NCBI RefSeq assembly: GCF_001269655.1
Contig: NZ_LHVE01000009.1
Coordinates: forward strand, 62,001 to 126,000
Direction of reading: 5' to 3'
Source: Pseudomonas thivervalensis
Lineage (GTDB): Bacteria; Pseudomonadota; Gammaproteobacteria; Pseudomonadales; Pseudomonadaceae
DNA length: 64,000 nucleotides
Position 1 is the stretch's first letter; the number at the start of each line of letters is the position of its first letter. The translations under genes and the position numbers were made by a program. This document shows, piece after piece, positions 27,400 to 36,236 of the stretch. The notes below the pieces were generated by a model. It did not search any database and was not told the origin of the DNA. It worked only from the letters and a program-made list of their open reading frames with translations.

Positions 27400-27963
27400 C
27401 TAGAGATAAAGGCGGTGGATGACCTGCCGGGTGTCGTCGGGGTCGGTACGGGTCTCGAACCCCAGGCTGTGGGCCAGATCCCGCATGGCGGCGTTGCTGG
27501 CGGCATCGACGGAGTACATCTGCCGGTAGCCGTTTTTACGTGCCGCATCGATCAGATGTTCCATCAACAACGTCCCCAGGCCCAGGTGCTGCCACTGATC
27601 GGCGACGGTCACCGCGCACTCGCATTCGTGTTCGGACGTGGCGCAGTAGCGACTGACACCGATCTCGATCAACTGACCGTTGTCGTGGACCAGGGCGATA
27701 TAGGCCAGGCGCGTCTTGCAGTCGACATCCATCAACTGATCGAGCATGACCGCTCCGGGTTCATTGATTTGCGACAGAAAGCGCATGTGCCTCGATTCCG
27801 GAGACAGGCGCTTGATGAAGTCATATTCGCGCTGGCGATCCTCATCCCGCAGCGGTCGGATCAGCACATGCCGGCCGTCTTTAAGCGCCTGGATCCAGTG
27901 CTTGCCACTGATGCTGGCATACAACGCAGCGGCGCGTTCGTTGTGGTCTTTGACTGTGATCAT
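27400..27963 (-). CDS. GNAT-family N-acetyltransferase
   Basis: A 187-residue GNAT enzyme. The acetyl-CoA-binding motif is seen as VADQWQHLGLGTLLMEHLIDAA (about residues 120-140), and the domain starts with HVLIRPLRDEDRQREYDFIKRLSPES. The N-terminus resembles the GNAT domain attached to acyl-CoA synthetase-like acetyltransferases (Pat type), so protein or small-molecule lysine acetylation is possible. The ATG at 27963 has a GAGG site; an ATG five codons upstream is an alternative. A weak Anr-like palindrome lies about 90 bp upstream. Confidence 0.88.
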   Translation of the reverse strand: MITVKDHNERAAALYASISGKHWIQALKDGRHVLIRPLRDEDRQREYDFIKRLSPESRHMRFLSQINEPGAVMLDQLMDVDCKTRLAYIALVHDNGQLIEIGVSRYCATSEHECECAVTVADQWQHLGLGTLLMEHLIDAARKNGYRQMYSVDAASNAAMRDLAHSLGFETRTDPDDTRQVIHRLYL

Positions 27964-28051
27964 GGGTCGATCCTCCATTCGGATATAGGCATGCGGTGCG
28001 CTAAAAAGCTTCGCGTTCCAGGTTGTTCTACGCCCGTGGTGGACGTCGGTT

Positions 28052-28065
28052 CTGATCTGGATCAG
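28052..28065 (-). promoter_or_regulatory. Anr-like palindrome CTGATCTGGATCAG
   Basis: A symmetrical variant of the FNR box with one change in each half, about 90 bp before the divergent acetyltransferase gene. Confidence 0.45.
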
Positions 28066-28098
28066 CCCCGGCGCACCCAATCATCGAATGCGTTGCAT

Positions 28099-28112
28099 TT
28101 GATTCAGATCAA
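28099..28112 (+). promoter_or_regulatory. FNR/Anr box TTGATTCAGATCAA
   Basis: A perfect TTGAT-N4-ATCAA site 99 bp before the plus-strand universal stress gene. Confidence 0.82.
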
Positions 28113-28211
28113 ACCGCATGGACTGTGGATGGGCGCACGCTGCAAACAGTGCCGAAGCGGGGCCAGTGTCCGGCGCCGACTGGGAAAAGAACCGCTTGAT
28201 GGAGGTGTGCG

Positions 28212-29105
28212 ATGGGGCAATACCAGCGTTTGCTATTGATCGTCGAACCCGACTTGCACCCCAGCGCAGCGATGCGCAGGGCCTGCGCCCTGGCCCGGGC
28301 GAGCGGTGCGGCGCTGCATCTATGCGTGTTCGTCCAGCCACCGGCCCGCATCCACTTGTGGGGTGAGAAAACAGACGAAACGGACGTGCAGCGTCATTTG
28401 CATCGCTATCGTCGGTGGATGGCGGAGGAGGCGGCGCTGCTCAAGGAGGAGGGGTTGAACGTAGAGACGCATGTCGTCTGGACCACTCATCCGCTGCTGG
28501 ACATCCTTCGTTACGTCGAACAGTTCCAACCCGATCTGTTGATCAAGGACGTCACGCTAGAACCCCTGCTCAAGCGTGTGTTTGCAACGCCGCTCGATTG
28601 TCATCTGCTACGCGATTGTCCGGTGCCGGTGCACTTGGTCAACCAGGCGGTGCACGGCCTGCCGCGTCGGGTGGTGGCCGCAGTGGACCCTTCCGATCCC
28701 CAGGCCAATGCCTTGAACCAACGCATTGTCCAGGTCGCGGCGCAAATGGCCCGGCAATGCGACGCTGCTTTGCACTTGCTCTATGCCTGCGATCTGTCGG
28801 TCGCGTTCAACGGCGAAGCGTCGCTATTGGCAGGAGCCTGGGATGACGATTATGTCGATGCCCTGCGTGAATCATTACACATGGCATTTATCAACCTGGC
28901 CGAGCAGTGTGGCGTGCCGGCCGATCGCCGACATTTCACCCTTGGCCTGCCGGTACCGGTTATCCATGAATTCGTCGATGAGTACGAGGCCGATGTGGTG
29001 GTGATGGGAACCGCCCACCGTGTCGGTCTGGAGCGGTTGATCGGCAGTACGACGGAGCGGGCCTTGTATTCGGTACCGGGCAGCCTGTTGGCGGTCAGGG
29101 GATGA
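28212..29105 (+). CDS. universal stress protein, two Usp domains
   Basis: A 297-residue tandem-Usp protein (MGQYQRLLLIVEPDLHPS... ; VMGTAHRVGLERLIGSTTE at the C-terminus with the G-x2-G-x9-G-S/T-type pattern). It is about as similar in layout to its neighbours as expected for ancient tandem duplicates. The start has a GGAGG site. It is preceded by a perfect Anr box. Confidence 0.92.
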   Translation: MGQYQRLLLIVEPDLHPSAAMRRACALARASGAALHLCVFVQPPARIHLWGEKTDETDVQRHLHRYRRWMAEEAALLKEEGLNVETHVVWTTHPLLDILRYVEQFQPDLLIKDVTLEPLLKRVFATPLDCHLLRDCPVPVHLVNQAVHGLPRRVVAAVDPSDPQANALNQRIVQVAAQMARQCDAALHLLYACDLSVAFNGEASLLAGAWDDDYVDALRESLHMAFINLAEQCGVPADRRHFTLGLPVPVIHEFVDEYEADVVVMGTAHRVGLERLIGSTTERALYSVPGSLLAVRG

Positions 29106-29157
29106 GCACGATGGCGCCGTTGGCTTGTCCGTTGTTATCACGTCAGCTTGCCTGGTT

Positions 29158-29171
29158 CTGATGTAAATCAA
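29158..29171 (+). promoter_or_regulatory. FNR/Anr box CTGATGTAAATCAA
   Basis: One mismatch to TTGAT-N4-ATCAA, 57 bp before the next universal stress gene. Confidence 0.7.
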
Positions 29172-29228
29172 GTCGTACTCATGCAGGCGATCCAGAATCA
29201 ACTTTGAGCCCGAACCTGGAGAACCATC

Positions 29229-30119
29229 ATGAGCCAGTATCAGCGCCTGTTGTTGATCCTCAACCCGGCACAACGTCATTCGCCCGCCCTGCATCACGCC
29301 GCCGCCCTGGCGGCTGCCAGCGAGGCGCATCTGCATGTCACGGCGTTGATCCCCACGCTGGACATTCTGTCGCTGCTTGAGGAAGAGCCGCGTGAGGAAG
29401 CGCGGCAGACCTATTTCCAGGACCAGCGCGATTGGCTGGAAGAGGAGGCCGACAAGATGCGTCGCCGGGGCCTGCGGGTCACCACCGAAATGACGTGGGT
29501 GGACGGCATGCGCGAGCGAATCCTGGAGCACGTCGCGCAGATCAAACCCGACTTGCTGATCAAGCAGGTTCAGCATGAGTCCCTGCTCAAGCGCGCCTTT
29601 TTCATGCCGCTGGATTGGCAGTTGCTGCGCAAATGCCCCGTTCCGTTGTATCTGGTGGGCGCTGCCGGACACGCCTTGCCGCGCAAGGTCGTCGCGGCCG
29701 TGGACCCTTCCAGTGCGTTTGCACAGAACAGCGGGCTTAATGACAGGATTATCCGCCAGGCCCTTGAACTCGCGTTGCAATGCGACGCCGAGTTGCATCT
29801 GGTGCATGCCTTTGAAGTGCCGTCGCTTTACTTGGGCGATGCGGGAGGCGGCGGCTTTTCGCTGTCGCAGCTCAGCAAGGAACTGCGCAGGACTCAGGAA
29901 ATATCCTTTGCGCAATTGGCCAATCTGTTCGGCGTGCCGGCCGGGCGCAGGCAGTTTTTACTGGGACATCCCGTGTCCGCGCTCAGTGAGTTTGCCCTGG
30001 AGCATGAGTTGGATGTAATCGTCATGGGCCGATCCCAGCACAGCGATCCGTTTGGGCTGCTAGGCAGCACGACAGAGCACATCCTGTATCAGGTGCAGTG
30101 CAGCGTCCTGGCGGTCTGA
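29229..30119 (+). CDS. universal stress protein, two Usp domains
   Basis: A 296-residue tandem-Usp protein, clearly paralogous to the preceding one (MSQYQRLLLILNP; KPDLLIKQVQHESLLKRAFFMPLDWQLLRKCPVPLYLV matches the same region of its neighbours). The second domain ends VMGRSQHSDPFGLLGSTTEHIL. A CTGAT...ATCAA Anr box lies upstream. Confidence 0.92.
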   Translation: MSQYQRLLLILNPAQRHSPALHHAAALAAASEAHLHVTALIPTLDILSLLEEEPREEARQTYFQDQRDWLEEEADKMRRRGLRVTTEMTWVDGMRERILEHVAQIKPDLLIKQVQHESLLKRAFFMPLDWQLLRKCPVPLYLVGAAGHALPRKVVAAVDPSSAFAQNSGLNDRIIRQALELALQCDAELHLVHAFEVPSLYLGDAGGGGFSLSQLSKELRRTQEISFAQLANLFGVPAGRRQFLLGHPVSALSEFALEHELDVIVMGRSQHSDPFGLLGSTTEHILYQVQCSVLAV

Positions 30120-30145
30120 CGTAATGGGTCCTGACGGCGAAATGA

Positions 30146-30159
30146 TTGATGGGAATCAC
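30146..30159 (+). promoter_or_regulatory. Anr-like site TTGATGGGAATCAC
   Basis: One mismatch to TTGAT-N4-ATCAA, 52 bp before the metallo-hydrolase gene. Confidence 0.6.
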
Positions 30160-30211
30160 CGTCCACGTGGGCAAACAATAGCGTTCCCATCAATTGTCCA
30201 GGAGCACCGGC

Positions 30212-31642
30212 ATGCGCATGACATTTCTCGGGGCTGCCGGTACCGTTACCGGCAGCAAGTATCTGCTGGAGCACGACGAACAGCGCATCCTGATCGATTG
30301 CGGATTGTTCCAAGGCTACAAGCAGTTGCGCCTGCACAACTGGGATCCCTTCGACCTGCCGATGCGCGACCTGGATGCGATCGTGCTGACTCATGCCCAC
30401 CTGGACCACAGCGGTTACCTGCCAGTCATGGTTCGCAATGGCTATCGCGCGCCCGTCTACGCCACGCCAGCGACCTGCGAACTGGTGAAGATCCTGCTGC
30501 GCGACAGCGCCCGCTTGCAGGAAGAAGAGGCGGAATACGCCAACCGCAAGGGGTTTTCCAAACATGCACCGGCCTTCCCGTTGTACACCCGTGAACATGC
30601 CGAACGAGCGCTGAAACTGCTGCGCCCGATAGCCTTCGAACACCCGGTGGAGATCGCTCGGGGGATATCCATCTTGCTGCGCCGCGCCGGGCATATCCTG
30701 GGTGCCGCCACCGTTCAGGTGCAGGCCGGTGGGGTGACGCTGGTGTGTTCCGGCGACCTCGGGCGACCCGAGGATCCGGTGATGTTTGCCCCGAAGGTCA
30801 TCGAGCAGGCAGACGTGCTGTTGGTGGAGTCCACCTACGGCGACCGTCGGCACCCGCACGAATCACCTGAAGACCAATTGGCCGAGGTGATCACCCGCAC
30901 CGCGTTGCGCCGAGGCATCACACTGGTGCCCTCGTTCACAGTCGGTCGCGCTCAGTTGTTGATGTACCACCTGTATCGCCTGAAACAACACCGGGCAATC
31001 CCGGACATTCCGATCTACCTCAACAGCCCCATGGCCATCGACGTGACCCGGTTGTACCAGCGCTTCGGTGACGAGCATCGGTTGTCGAAGGAGGAGTGCG
31101 AAGGCATGTGCCACATCGCCCATCCCGTGCGCTCGGTCAAGGACGCCATGGCCCTGGACCTGCAACGCACCCCGGCGGTGATCATCGCCGCCAGCGGCAT
31201 GGCCACCGGGGGACGGGTACTGCACCACCTCAAGAGCCTGGCGCCCAACCCCATCAACACGTTGCTGATGCCCGGCTTCCAGGCCGGCGGAACGCGAGGC
31301 GCGAGGATCGTGGCGGGCGAGCCTTCGGTGCGTATTCATGGCAAGGACGTGCCGATCAATGCTGAAGTGGTGCCGATGCAAACGCTGTCGGCCCATGCCG
31401 ATGCCGACGAGATTATCCAGTGGCTGCGGGGCTTCAAGACTCCGCCACGGCACACCTATGTCGTGCATGGCGAGCCCAATGCGTCTGATGTCTTGCGTCA
31501 CCGTATCTGCGACGAATTGGGGTGGTCGGTGTCGGTGCCGGAGTACCGCGATAGCGTGGACCTCGGAGCGGCGGCCTTCGCGAGCAGGTTTGCTCCAACA
31601 GGGGGGGCTGGGGGCGCCGGAGGCTCGAACGTTACGTCTTAA
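30212..31642 (+). CDS. MBL-fold beta-CASP metallo-hydrolase (RNA-processing type)
   Basis: A 476-residue protein with the metallo-beta-lactamase core (MTFLGAAGTVTGSKYLL; zinc motif H-x-H-x-D-H in LTHAHLDHSGYLP; GDLGRPEDP), a beta-CASP insertion (about 175-380) and the C-terminal RNA-specificity region (LSAHADADEIIQWLRGF; HGEPNASDVL). Homologues are ribonucleases related to eukaryotic CPSF-73. In Pseudomonas it is often found among Anr-controlled universal stress genes, as here. The ATG at 30212 follows an AGGAG site. Confidence 0.92.
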   Translation: MRMTFLGAAGTVTGSKYLLEHDEQRILIDCGLFQGYKQLRLHNWDPFDLPMRDLDAIVLTHAHLDHSGYLPVMVRNGYRAPVYATPATCELVKILLRDSARLQEEEAEYANRKGFSKHAPAFPLYTREHAERALKLLRPIAFEHPVEIARGISILLRRAGHILGAATVQVQAGGVTLVCSGDLGRPEDPVMFAPKVIEQADVLLVESTYGDRRHPHESPEDQLAEVITRTALRRGITLVPSFTVGRAQLLMYHLYRLKQHRAIPDIPIYLNSPMAIDVTRLYQRFGDEHRLSKEECEGMCHIAHPVRSVKDAMALDLQRTPAVIIAASGMATGGRVLHHLKSLAPNPINTLLMPGFQAGGTRGARIVAGEPSVRIHGKDVPINAEVVPMQTLSAHADADEIIQWLRGFKTPPRHTYVVHGEPNASDVLRHRICDELGWSVSVPEYRDSVDLGAAAFASRFAPTGGAGGAGGSNVTS

Positions 31643-31687
31643 TATTGGGGGCTACTGATAGAGATCAGTGGTCATGCAGCGCAGGCA

Positions 31688-32440
31688 CTACAGCTCGGCA
31701 TGACGATGGCAGCCGGCGACCTTTTGCTTGAGACCGGGCAAGTCCAGGATCGTGACGTTGCGTCCATGCATGTCCACCAGTTCCTCCTGGCGCAGGTGGG
31801 CGATGCACCGACAGATGGTTTCCAGGCGCAGGCCCAGGTACGAGCCGATGGCTTCGCGGCTCATGCGCAGGACAAATTCCCGGGAGGAATAGCCGCGCAT
31901 ATTGAGCCGTTGCGACAGGTTCAACAGAAATGCCGCCAGGCGCTCGTCGGCGTTCATGTTGCCCAGCATCAACAACATGCCGTGATCGCGAACGATTTCC
32001 TGGCTCAGGAGTTTGTTCAGGTTGTGCTGCAAGGAGGGTAAATCGTGGGCGAGTTTTTCCAAGTGGCTGAAGTGCAGCGGGCAGACTTCGCTGTCTTCCA
32101 AGGCGATGGCATTGCAGGCGTAGTGATCGGTGCTGATAGCGTCGAGGCCAAGCATTTCGCCTTGCATCTGGAAACCGGTGACTTGTTCGCGACCGTCTAC
32201 CGAAAGGACGCTGGTCTTGAAGAACCCCAATCTCACCGCATACAACGAGCGCAGTGGGTCGCCGGTGCGATACAGCGCGGCGCCTTTCTTGACCTTCACC
32301 CGCTGGGCTATCAAGGTGTCGAGGCGCTCGACTTCACCGCCCGTCAGGCCGATGGGCAAGCACAGTTCAAGCACGCTGCAGTTCGAGCAAGCGGTCTTGA
32401 GGGCATGTACCTGCAGAACGCGTGGTTCAGACTCGGCCAT
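31688..32440 (-). CDS. FNR/Anr-type oxygen-sensing transcriptional regulator
   Basis: A 250-residue Crp/FNR regulator. Cysteines at 18, 21, 27 (ACSNCSVLELC) and 109 (HYACNA) match the four [4Fe-4S] ligands of FNR. The cyclic-nucleotide-like barrel is followed by a dimer helix and a winged helix (about 190-235). The recognition helix reads ETICR (207-211) where FNR and Anr have ET-I/V-SR, so the serine at the position of FNR S212 is a cysteine. It probably controls the neighbouring Anr-box genes, but it differs from the housekeeping Anr and may be a paralogue with shifted preference. Confidence 0.92.
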   Translation of the reverse strand: MAESEPRVLQVHALKTACSNCSVLELCLPIGLTGGEVERLDTLIAQRVKVKKGAALYRTGDPLRSLYAVRLGFFKTSVLSVDGREQVTGFQMQGEMLGLDAISTDHYACNAIALEDSEVCPLHFSHLEKLAHDLPSLQHNLNKLLSQEIVRDHGMLLMLGNMNADERLAAFLLNLSQRLNMRGYSSREFVLRMSREAIGSYLGLRLETICRCIAHLRQEELVDMHGRNVTILDLPGLKQKVAGCHRHAEL

Positions 32441-32593
32441 GGAAATATTCCTTTAGTTGAAGCAAGCATAGAGGAACAACTCCGCCATGCCTGTTTCTTT
32501 GTCGCCTAAAGCAATACCGGTTGTCGATAGGGACAGATGGCCTGCAAACCGTTCCTATCCGGCTTTATCTGGCATGTGGCTTTTCGCTGCCGG

Positions 32594-34753
32594 TTACCGT
32601 TTTACCTTGAACCTGCCCAACTCCCGCTGCATGAGCGCGGCCCGTTCCGACAGATCCTTGGCCGCCACCGCGCACTCCAGCGAGTTTGATTGATTTTTCT
32701 GCGTCACTTCGTCGATTTGCTCAAGTCCAATGCTCGCTTGCTGCAATCCGGAGGCCTGCTCGCTGGAGGCCTGGTAAATCAGCGACACCAGGCTGGAAAC
32801 CGCGCCGGTTCCATTGACGATATTTTTCAACGATTCGGCGGTGCGGCTAGCGATGACCATGCCGCGTTGCGTCTTGCTTGAAGAATCGGCAATCAGCGCG
32901 GCGGTTTGCTGGGCGGCCTCGGCGCTGCGTGCCGCCAGGCTGCGGACTTCGTCGGCCACGACGGCAAAACCCCGTCCCAGTTCACCCGCCCGGGCAGCCT
33001 CGATGGCGGCGTTCAAGGCCAGCAAGTTGGTTTGTGCGGCGATGTTGTCGATGGTCGTGATGATCGCCGTGATGTCTTTGCCCGAGTCGTCAATTTCCGC
33101 CATGGCGGCGATCAATTCACCCATCAATTGATCGCTTTCTCCCGCGTCGGCCCGTGATGCCTGGGATTGCTCATCCGCTTTCTTGGCGTTGGCGGCGTTG
33201 TCCCGAGTCTGGGCGGCCATCTGGGTCATGACTGCGCTGATTTCGGTAATGGACGATGCGGAGTTCGCTGCGCCCTCGGACAACGACTGGCTCAGATCGG
33301 TGACCTGTCCTGAGCTGCCGGTGATCTGGGTCGCGCTGGACTGAACCTGTGAGATCAATTGATTGAGATTGCTGACCATCTTTTCCAGTGATTTACCCAG
33401 GGTGTCGTGAGGCGAGGACAACCGAACCTCCAGGTCCAGGTCGCCTTCGGAAATGCGTTCGGCGACCCGCACTTGCCTTTGCAGGCTCTCGGACATGTCG
33501 TTCAACGCTGCCGACAACTGCCCGACCTCATCTTCGGTTTTCTGCACCAGGCGCCGCGAGAAGTCCCCGAGGCTGATGTTGGCGGCCAAGGCAGCGGCTT
33601 CGCGGATGGGGCCGACGATTTTCGCAGCGGCGAACCACAAGGCGAGCAACGCCAGCAGTGAGATCCCCAAACCGACGGAGACCTGCCAGATGCTGTTGTT
33701 GATACTGCGCGCTTGCAGCTCTTGCTCCAGGGCAATGGCCTGGCTCATGACGACCGCCTTGGGCAGGCGAATCAGGACCGCCCACGGTTTACCGGTGCGG
33801 CCCAGTTCAATGGGCATCAACACTTCGATCTGTTGGGTTTGCGCGTTCAGCAGGCCATTACCGCGACCGCTCTGGATGGCGCTCAACACCGTTTCCCAAG
33901 CCTCAGGCAACAACGCCTTGATGGGTTGGCCAATCAAGTCGGTGCGTTGACTGTCTGCCACCACCAGACCCTGGTTACTGAGGATCGATACCGAACCTTT
34001 GCCGCCGTAAAGCTCAGCGGACATTTGCTCGCTGAGTTTCTGGATAAAGGCGATGTCGAAGTCGGCCCCGACCACCCCGTAGAATTTGCCGTTCGACACG
34101 ATCGGCACCGACAGGGTGGTCAGCCAGACATTTTTTCCCTGGACTACGTAGGGAATGGGGTCAAGCACGCTTTCTTTCAGGGTGTCGCGGGGACCGCTGT
34201 ACCAACCGCCTTTAGGCACGCCGTTGGGATGGCGGTCCATGGAGTCATATTCAACCAGCGGCTGTACCGCGATGTGGCCGCCTGCGCTGCGCGTCCAATA
34301 AGGTGTAAACCGGCCGGTCGACGGATTGCTTCCATCCTGGGCGGCGCGAAACGCAAGGTCCTGGCCGTCCAATGCGTCCGGTTCCCAGCACGAATAGGTG
34401 CCGTTGAAGTCAGGGTTATCCTTGAGCACCCCGAGCAATACGCTGTTGATCTGCTCGCGCCCCATCACCAGAGGACTTTGCGAAGCTTTGCTCACGGCAA
34501 AAGCGTTGGCCATGGTGCGCGCGGCATCCAGGGCGTTCTGCAATTTGGCCTGGATGGCGTTGGCCCGGGATTCCGCCAGGTTCTGGATCTCGCGGATAGT
34601 CGAACGCTCAACCAAGGCCGAGACCTCGCCGGCGACGTATTGCTCGTTGGACCGGGCGGAGAACAGCCCGTAGAGCACCAGGCTCAGTGATGAAACAAAC
34701 AGGCAGATGCCCGCCGTCATGCAGATTCTTATTTGCAGCGATTTAAGTTTCAT
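32594..34753 (-). CDS. methyl-accepting chemotaxis protein with dCache sensor
   Basis: A 719-residue chemoreceptor. TM1 lies at about 9-31, a periplasmic double-Cache domain at about 40-340, TM2 at about 358-380, then HAMP and the signalling hairpin with the highly conserved tip ([23 protein letters not shown]). It ends LGRFKVKR without a CheR-tethering pentapeptide. Ligand unknown; dCache receptors in pseudomonads often sense amino or organic acids. The ATG at 34753 has a GGGAGG site; a 34-residue upstream extension is unlikely. Confidence 0.94.
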   Translation of the reverse strand: MKLKSLQIRICMTAGICLFVSSLSLVLYGLFSARSNEQYVAGEVSALVERSTIREIQNLAESRANAIQAKLQNALDAARTMANAFAVSKASQSPLVMGREQINSVLLGVLKDNPDFNGTYSCWEPDALDGQDLAFRAAQDGSNPSTGRFTPYWTRSAGGHIAVQPLVEYDSMDRHPNGVPKGGWYSGPRDTLKESVLDPIPYVVQGKNVWLTTLSVPIVSNGKFYGVVGADFDIAFIQKLSEQMSAELYGGKGSVSILSNQGLVVADSQRTDLIGQPIKALLPEAWETVLSAIQSGRGNGLLNAQTQQIEVLMPIELGRTGKPWAVLIRLPKAVVMSQAIALEQELQARSINNSIWQVSVGLGISLLALLALWFAAAKIVGPIREAAALAANISLGDFSRRLVQKTEDEVGQLSAALNDMSESLQRQVRVAERISEGDLDLEVRLSSPHDTLGKSLEKMVSNLNQLISQVQSSATQITGSSGQVTDLSQSLSEGAANSASSITEISAVMTQMAAQTRDNAANAKKADEQSQASRADAGESDQLMGELIAAMAEIDDSGKDITAIITTIDNIAAQTNLLALNAAIEAARAGELGRGFAVVADEVRSLAARSAEAAQQTAALIADSSSKTQRGMVIASRTAESLKNIVNGTGAVSSLVSLIYQASSEQASGLQQASIGLEQIDEVTQKNQSNSLECAVAAKDLSERAALMQRELGRFKVKR

Positions 34754-35109
34754 AAAGCCTCCCAGCCCATTCTTCGGGCGTGCCGAGATCACGGCAACAC
34801 CTCTTATGTTTTGCACGGTCAGGCCAATAACGTTGGGTTGGTTCGAACCCGACATGTCCAGGTAGATGGCTCAGCTGGCGCAGGTAGCGACGTTATTTCT
34901 TGGCCCTGGCGGGAGGTCCTTTCCACGTTCTTTTTGATTTTGATTCGAACTTGCGGGAGCGACCCGGTAAATGGCGGGCTTCTCATGAACGGGTGGATCA
35001 GGCACGTTTGAGGTAGATTATTGATGGCACAAAGGCATCAATAAATTGTACTTTGGTATCTTTTTTGTACAGGTTTTGGCGGGCATGAGCCGCTGCCGCT
35101 CGCCCGAAC
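34754..35109. other. intergenic region with inverted repeat 35018-35044
   Basis: About 350 bases between the chemoreceptor and the exporter operon. It contains a perfect 9-bp inverted repeat, TTATTGATG and CATCAATAA, 9 bases apart. This may be an operator or a weak terminator. No gene is seen. Confidence 0.4.
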
Positions 35110-36234
35110 TCAGGCCATTTGCGTTATCGCTCGGCGAAACCGAAATAGCGCAGCGAAGAAAAACAGTGCACCGATAGACGCGATCGCCAGGAATTGCGGC
35201 CAGACAATCGCCAGGCCCGCGCCGCGATACAGAATGCCCTGGGCGAAGCTGACAAAGTGCGTGGTGGGAGCGGCCAGCATCAGGTTTTGCACCAGCTCCG
35301 GCATGCTTTCACGAGGGGTGGCCCCTCCGGAAAGCAACTGCAGTGGAATCAGGATCAGGATGCTCAGCAGCCCGAGTTGCGGCATGGAGCGTGCCACCGT
35401 GCCCAAGTAGATGCCGATGGAGGTGGTCGCGAACAAATGCAACGCGGTTCCCAGCAGGAACAACCCGATCGAGCCGTTGATGGGCACCGCCAGACAGCCT
35501 CGAACGACCACCCACACGGCGAAGGCGGTGGCCACCAGCACCACCAGGCCCATGGACCAGACCTTGGCCGTCATGATTTCAAACGCGCGCAGCGGCATCA
35601 CCAGCAGGTGTTCAAGGGTGCCGTGCTCACGTTCTCGAATCAACGCGGCGCCCGTGAGGATGATCGACACCATGGTGACGTAATCGATCAACTGCATCAC
35701 TGAGGTAAACCAGGCCTGGGTCAGGTTGGGATTGAACTGCATACGCATGGCCAAGGCCACCGGGGGGCGCGGTGTGTCGCGCACGCCACGGACAAATTTG
35801 GCCACTTCGGTGGCAACGATGGTCTGGATATAACCTGCTCCGGTAAAAGCTTGGCCAATCTGGGTGGCGTCGACGTTGAGCTGCAAGCTGGGGCGTCTTC
35901 CTGCGAGAACATCGCGCTGAAAGTCTGGGGCAATATCGAGGGCGAAGGTGTAGCGACCGCTGTCCATCCCAGCATCGACCTGTTGACCGGTGATGTCTGC
36001 GGCAGGCAGGAAGTAGGGTGGTTGAAACGCCGCGTTCAATCGTTCGGACAGCTGCGAGTGGTCCTCATCAACGATAGCCAGGGGTGCATGGTGCAGTGCC
36101 TCGGGGATGCCCGAGGCGGCGGTGTAGATGCCGAACGAGAACGCCCAGACGATCAGGATCAGCATCGCTCGGTCGTGGTACAGGCTGCGAAATTCCTTGA
36201 TGCCCAGGCGCAGGATGTTCATGAGGCTGTGCAT
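35110..36234 (-). CDS. yhhJ: ABC-2 type transporter permease, YhhJ-like
   Basis: A 374-residue membrane protein of the ABC-2 class with an N-terminal TM helix, a large extracytoplasmic domain (about 45-175) and five C-terminal TM helices (REREHGTLEHLLVMPL is the typical coupling segment). It has exactly the length of E. coli YhhJ and is last in a yhiI-rbbA-yhhJ order, 2 bp after rbbA. The three proteins are thought to form an exporter; its substrate is not established. Confidence 0.9.
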   Translation of the reverse strand: MHSLMNILRLGIKEFRSLYHDRAMLILIVWAFSFGIYTAASGIPEALHHAPLAIVDEDHSQLSERLNAAFQPPYFLPAADITGQQVDAGMDSGRYTFALDIAPDFQRDVLAGRRPSLQLNVDATQIGQAFTGAGYIQTIVATEVAKFVRGVRDTPRPPVALAMRMQFNPNLTQAWFTSVMQLIDYVTMVSIILTGAALIREREHGTLEHLLVMPLRAFEIMTAKVWSMGLVVLVATAFAVWVVVRGCLAVPINGSIGLFLLGTALHLFATTSIGIYLGTVARSMPQLGLLSILILIPLQLLSGGATPRESMPELVQNLMLAAPTTHFVSFAQGILYRGAGLAIVWPQFLAIASIGALFFFAALFRFRRAITQMA

Positions 36235-36236
36235 GG

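Noticed and set aside
31655-31668. CTGATAGAGATCAG, an Anr-like palindrome
   Set aside because: It lies between two convergent gene ends, not before a start codon, and has a mismatch in each half.
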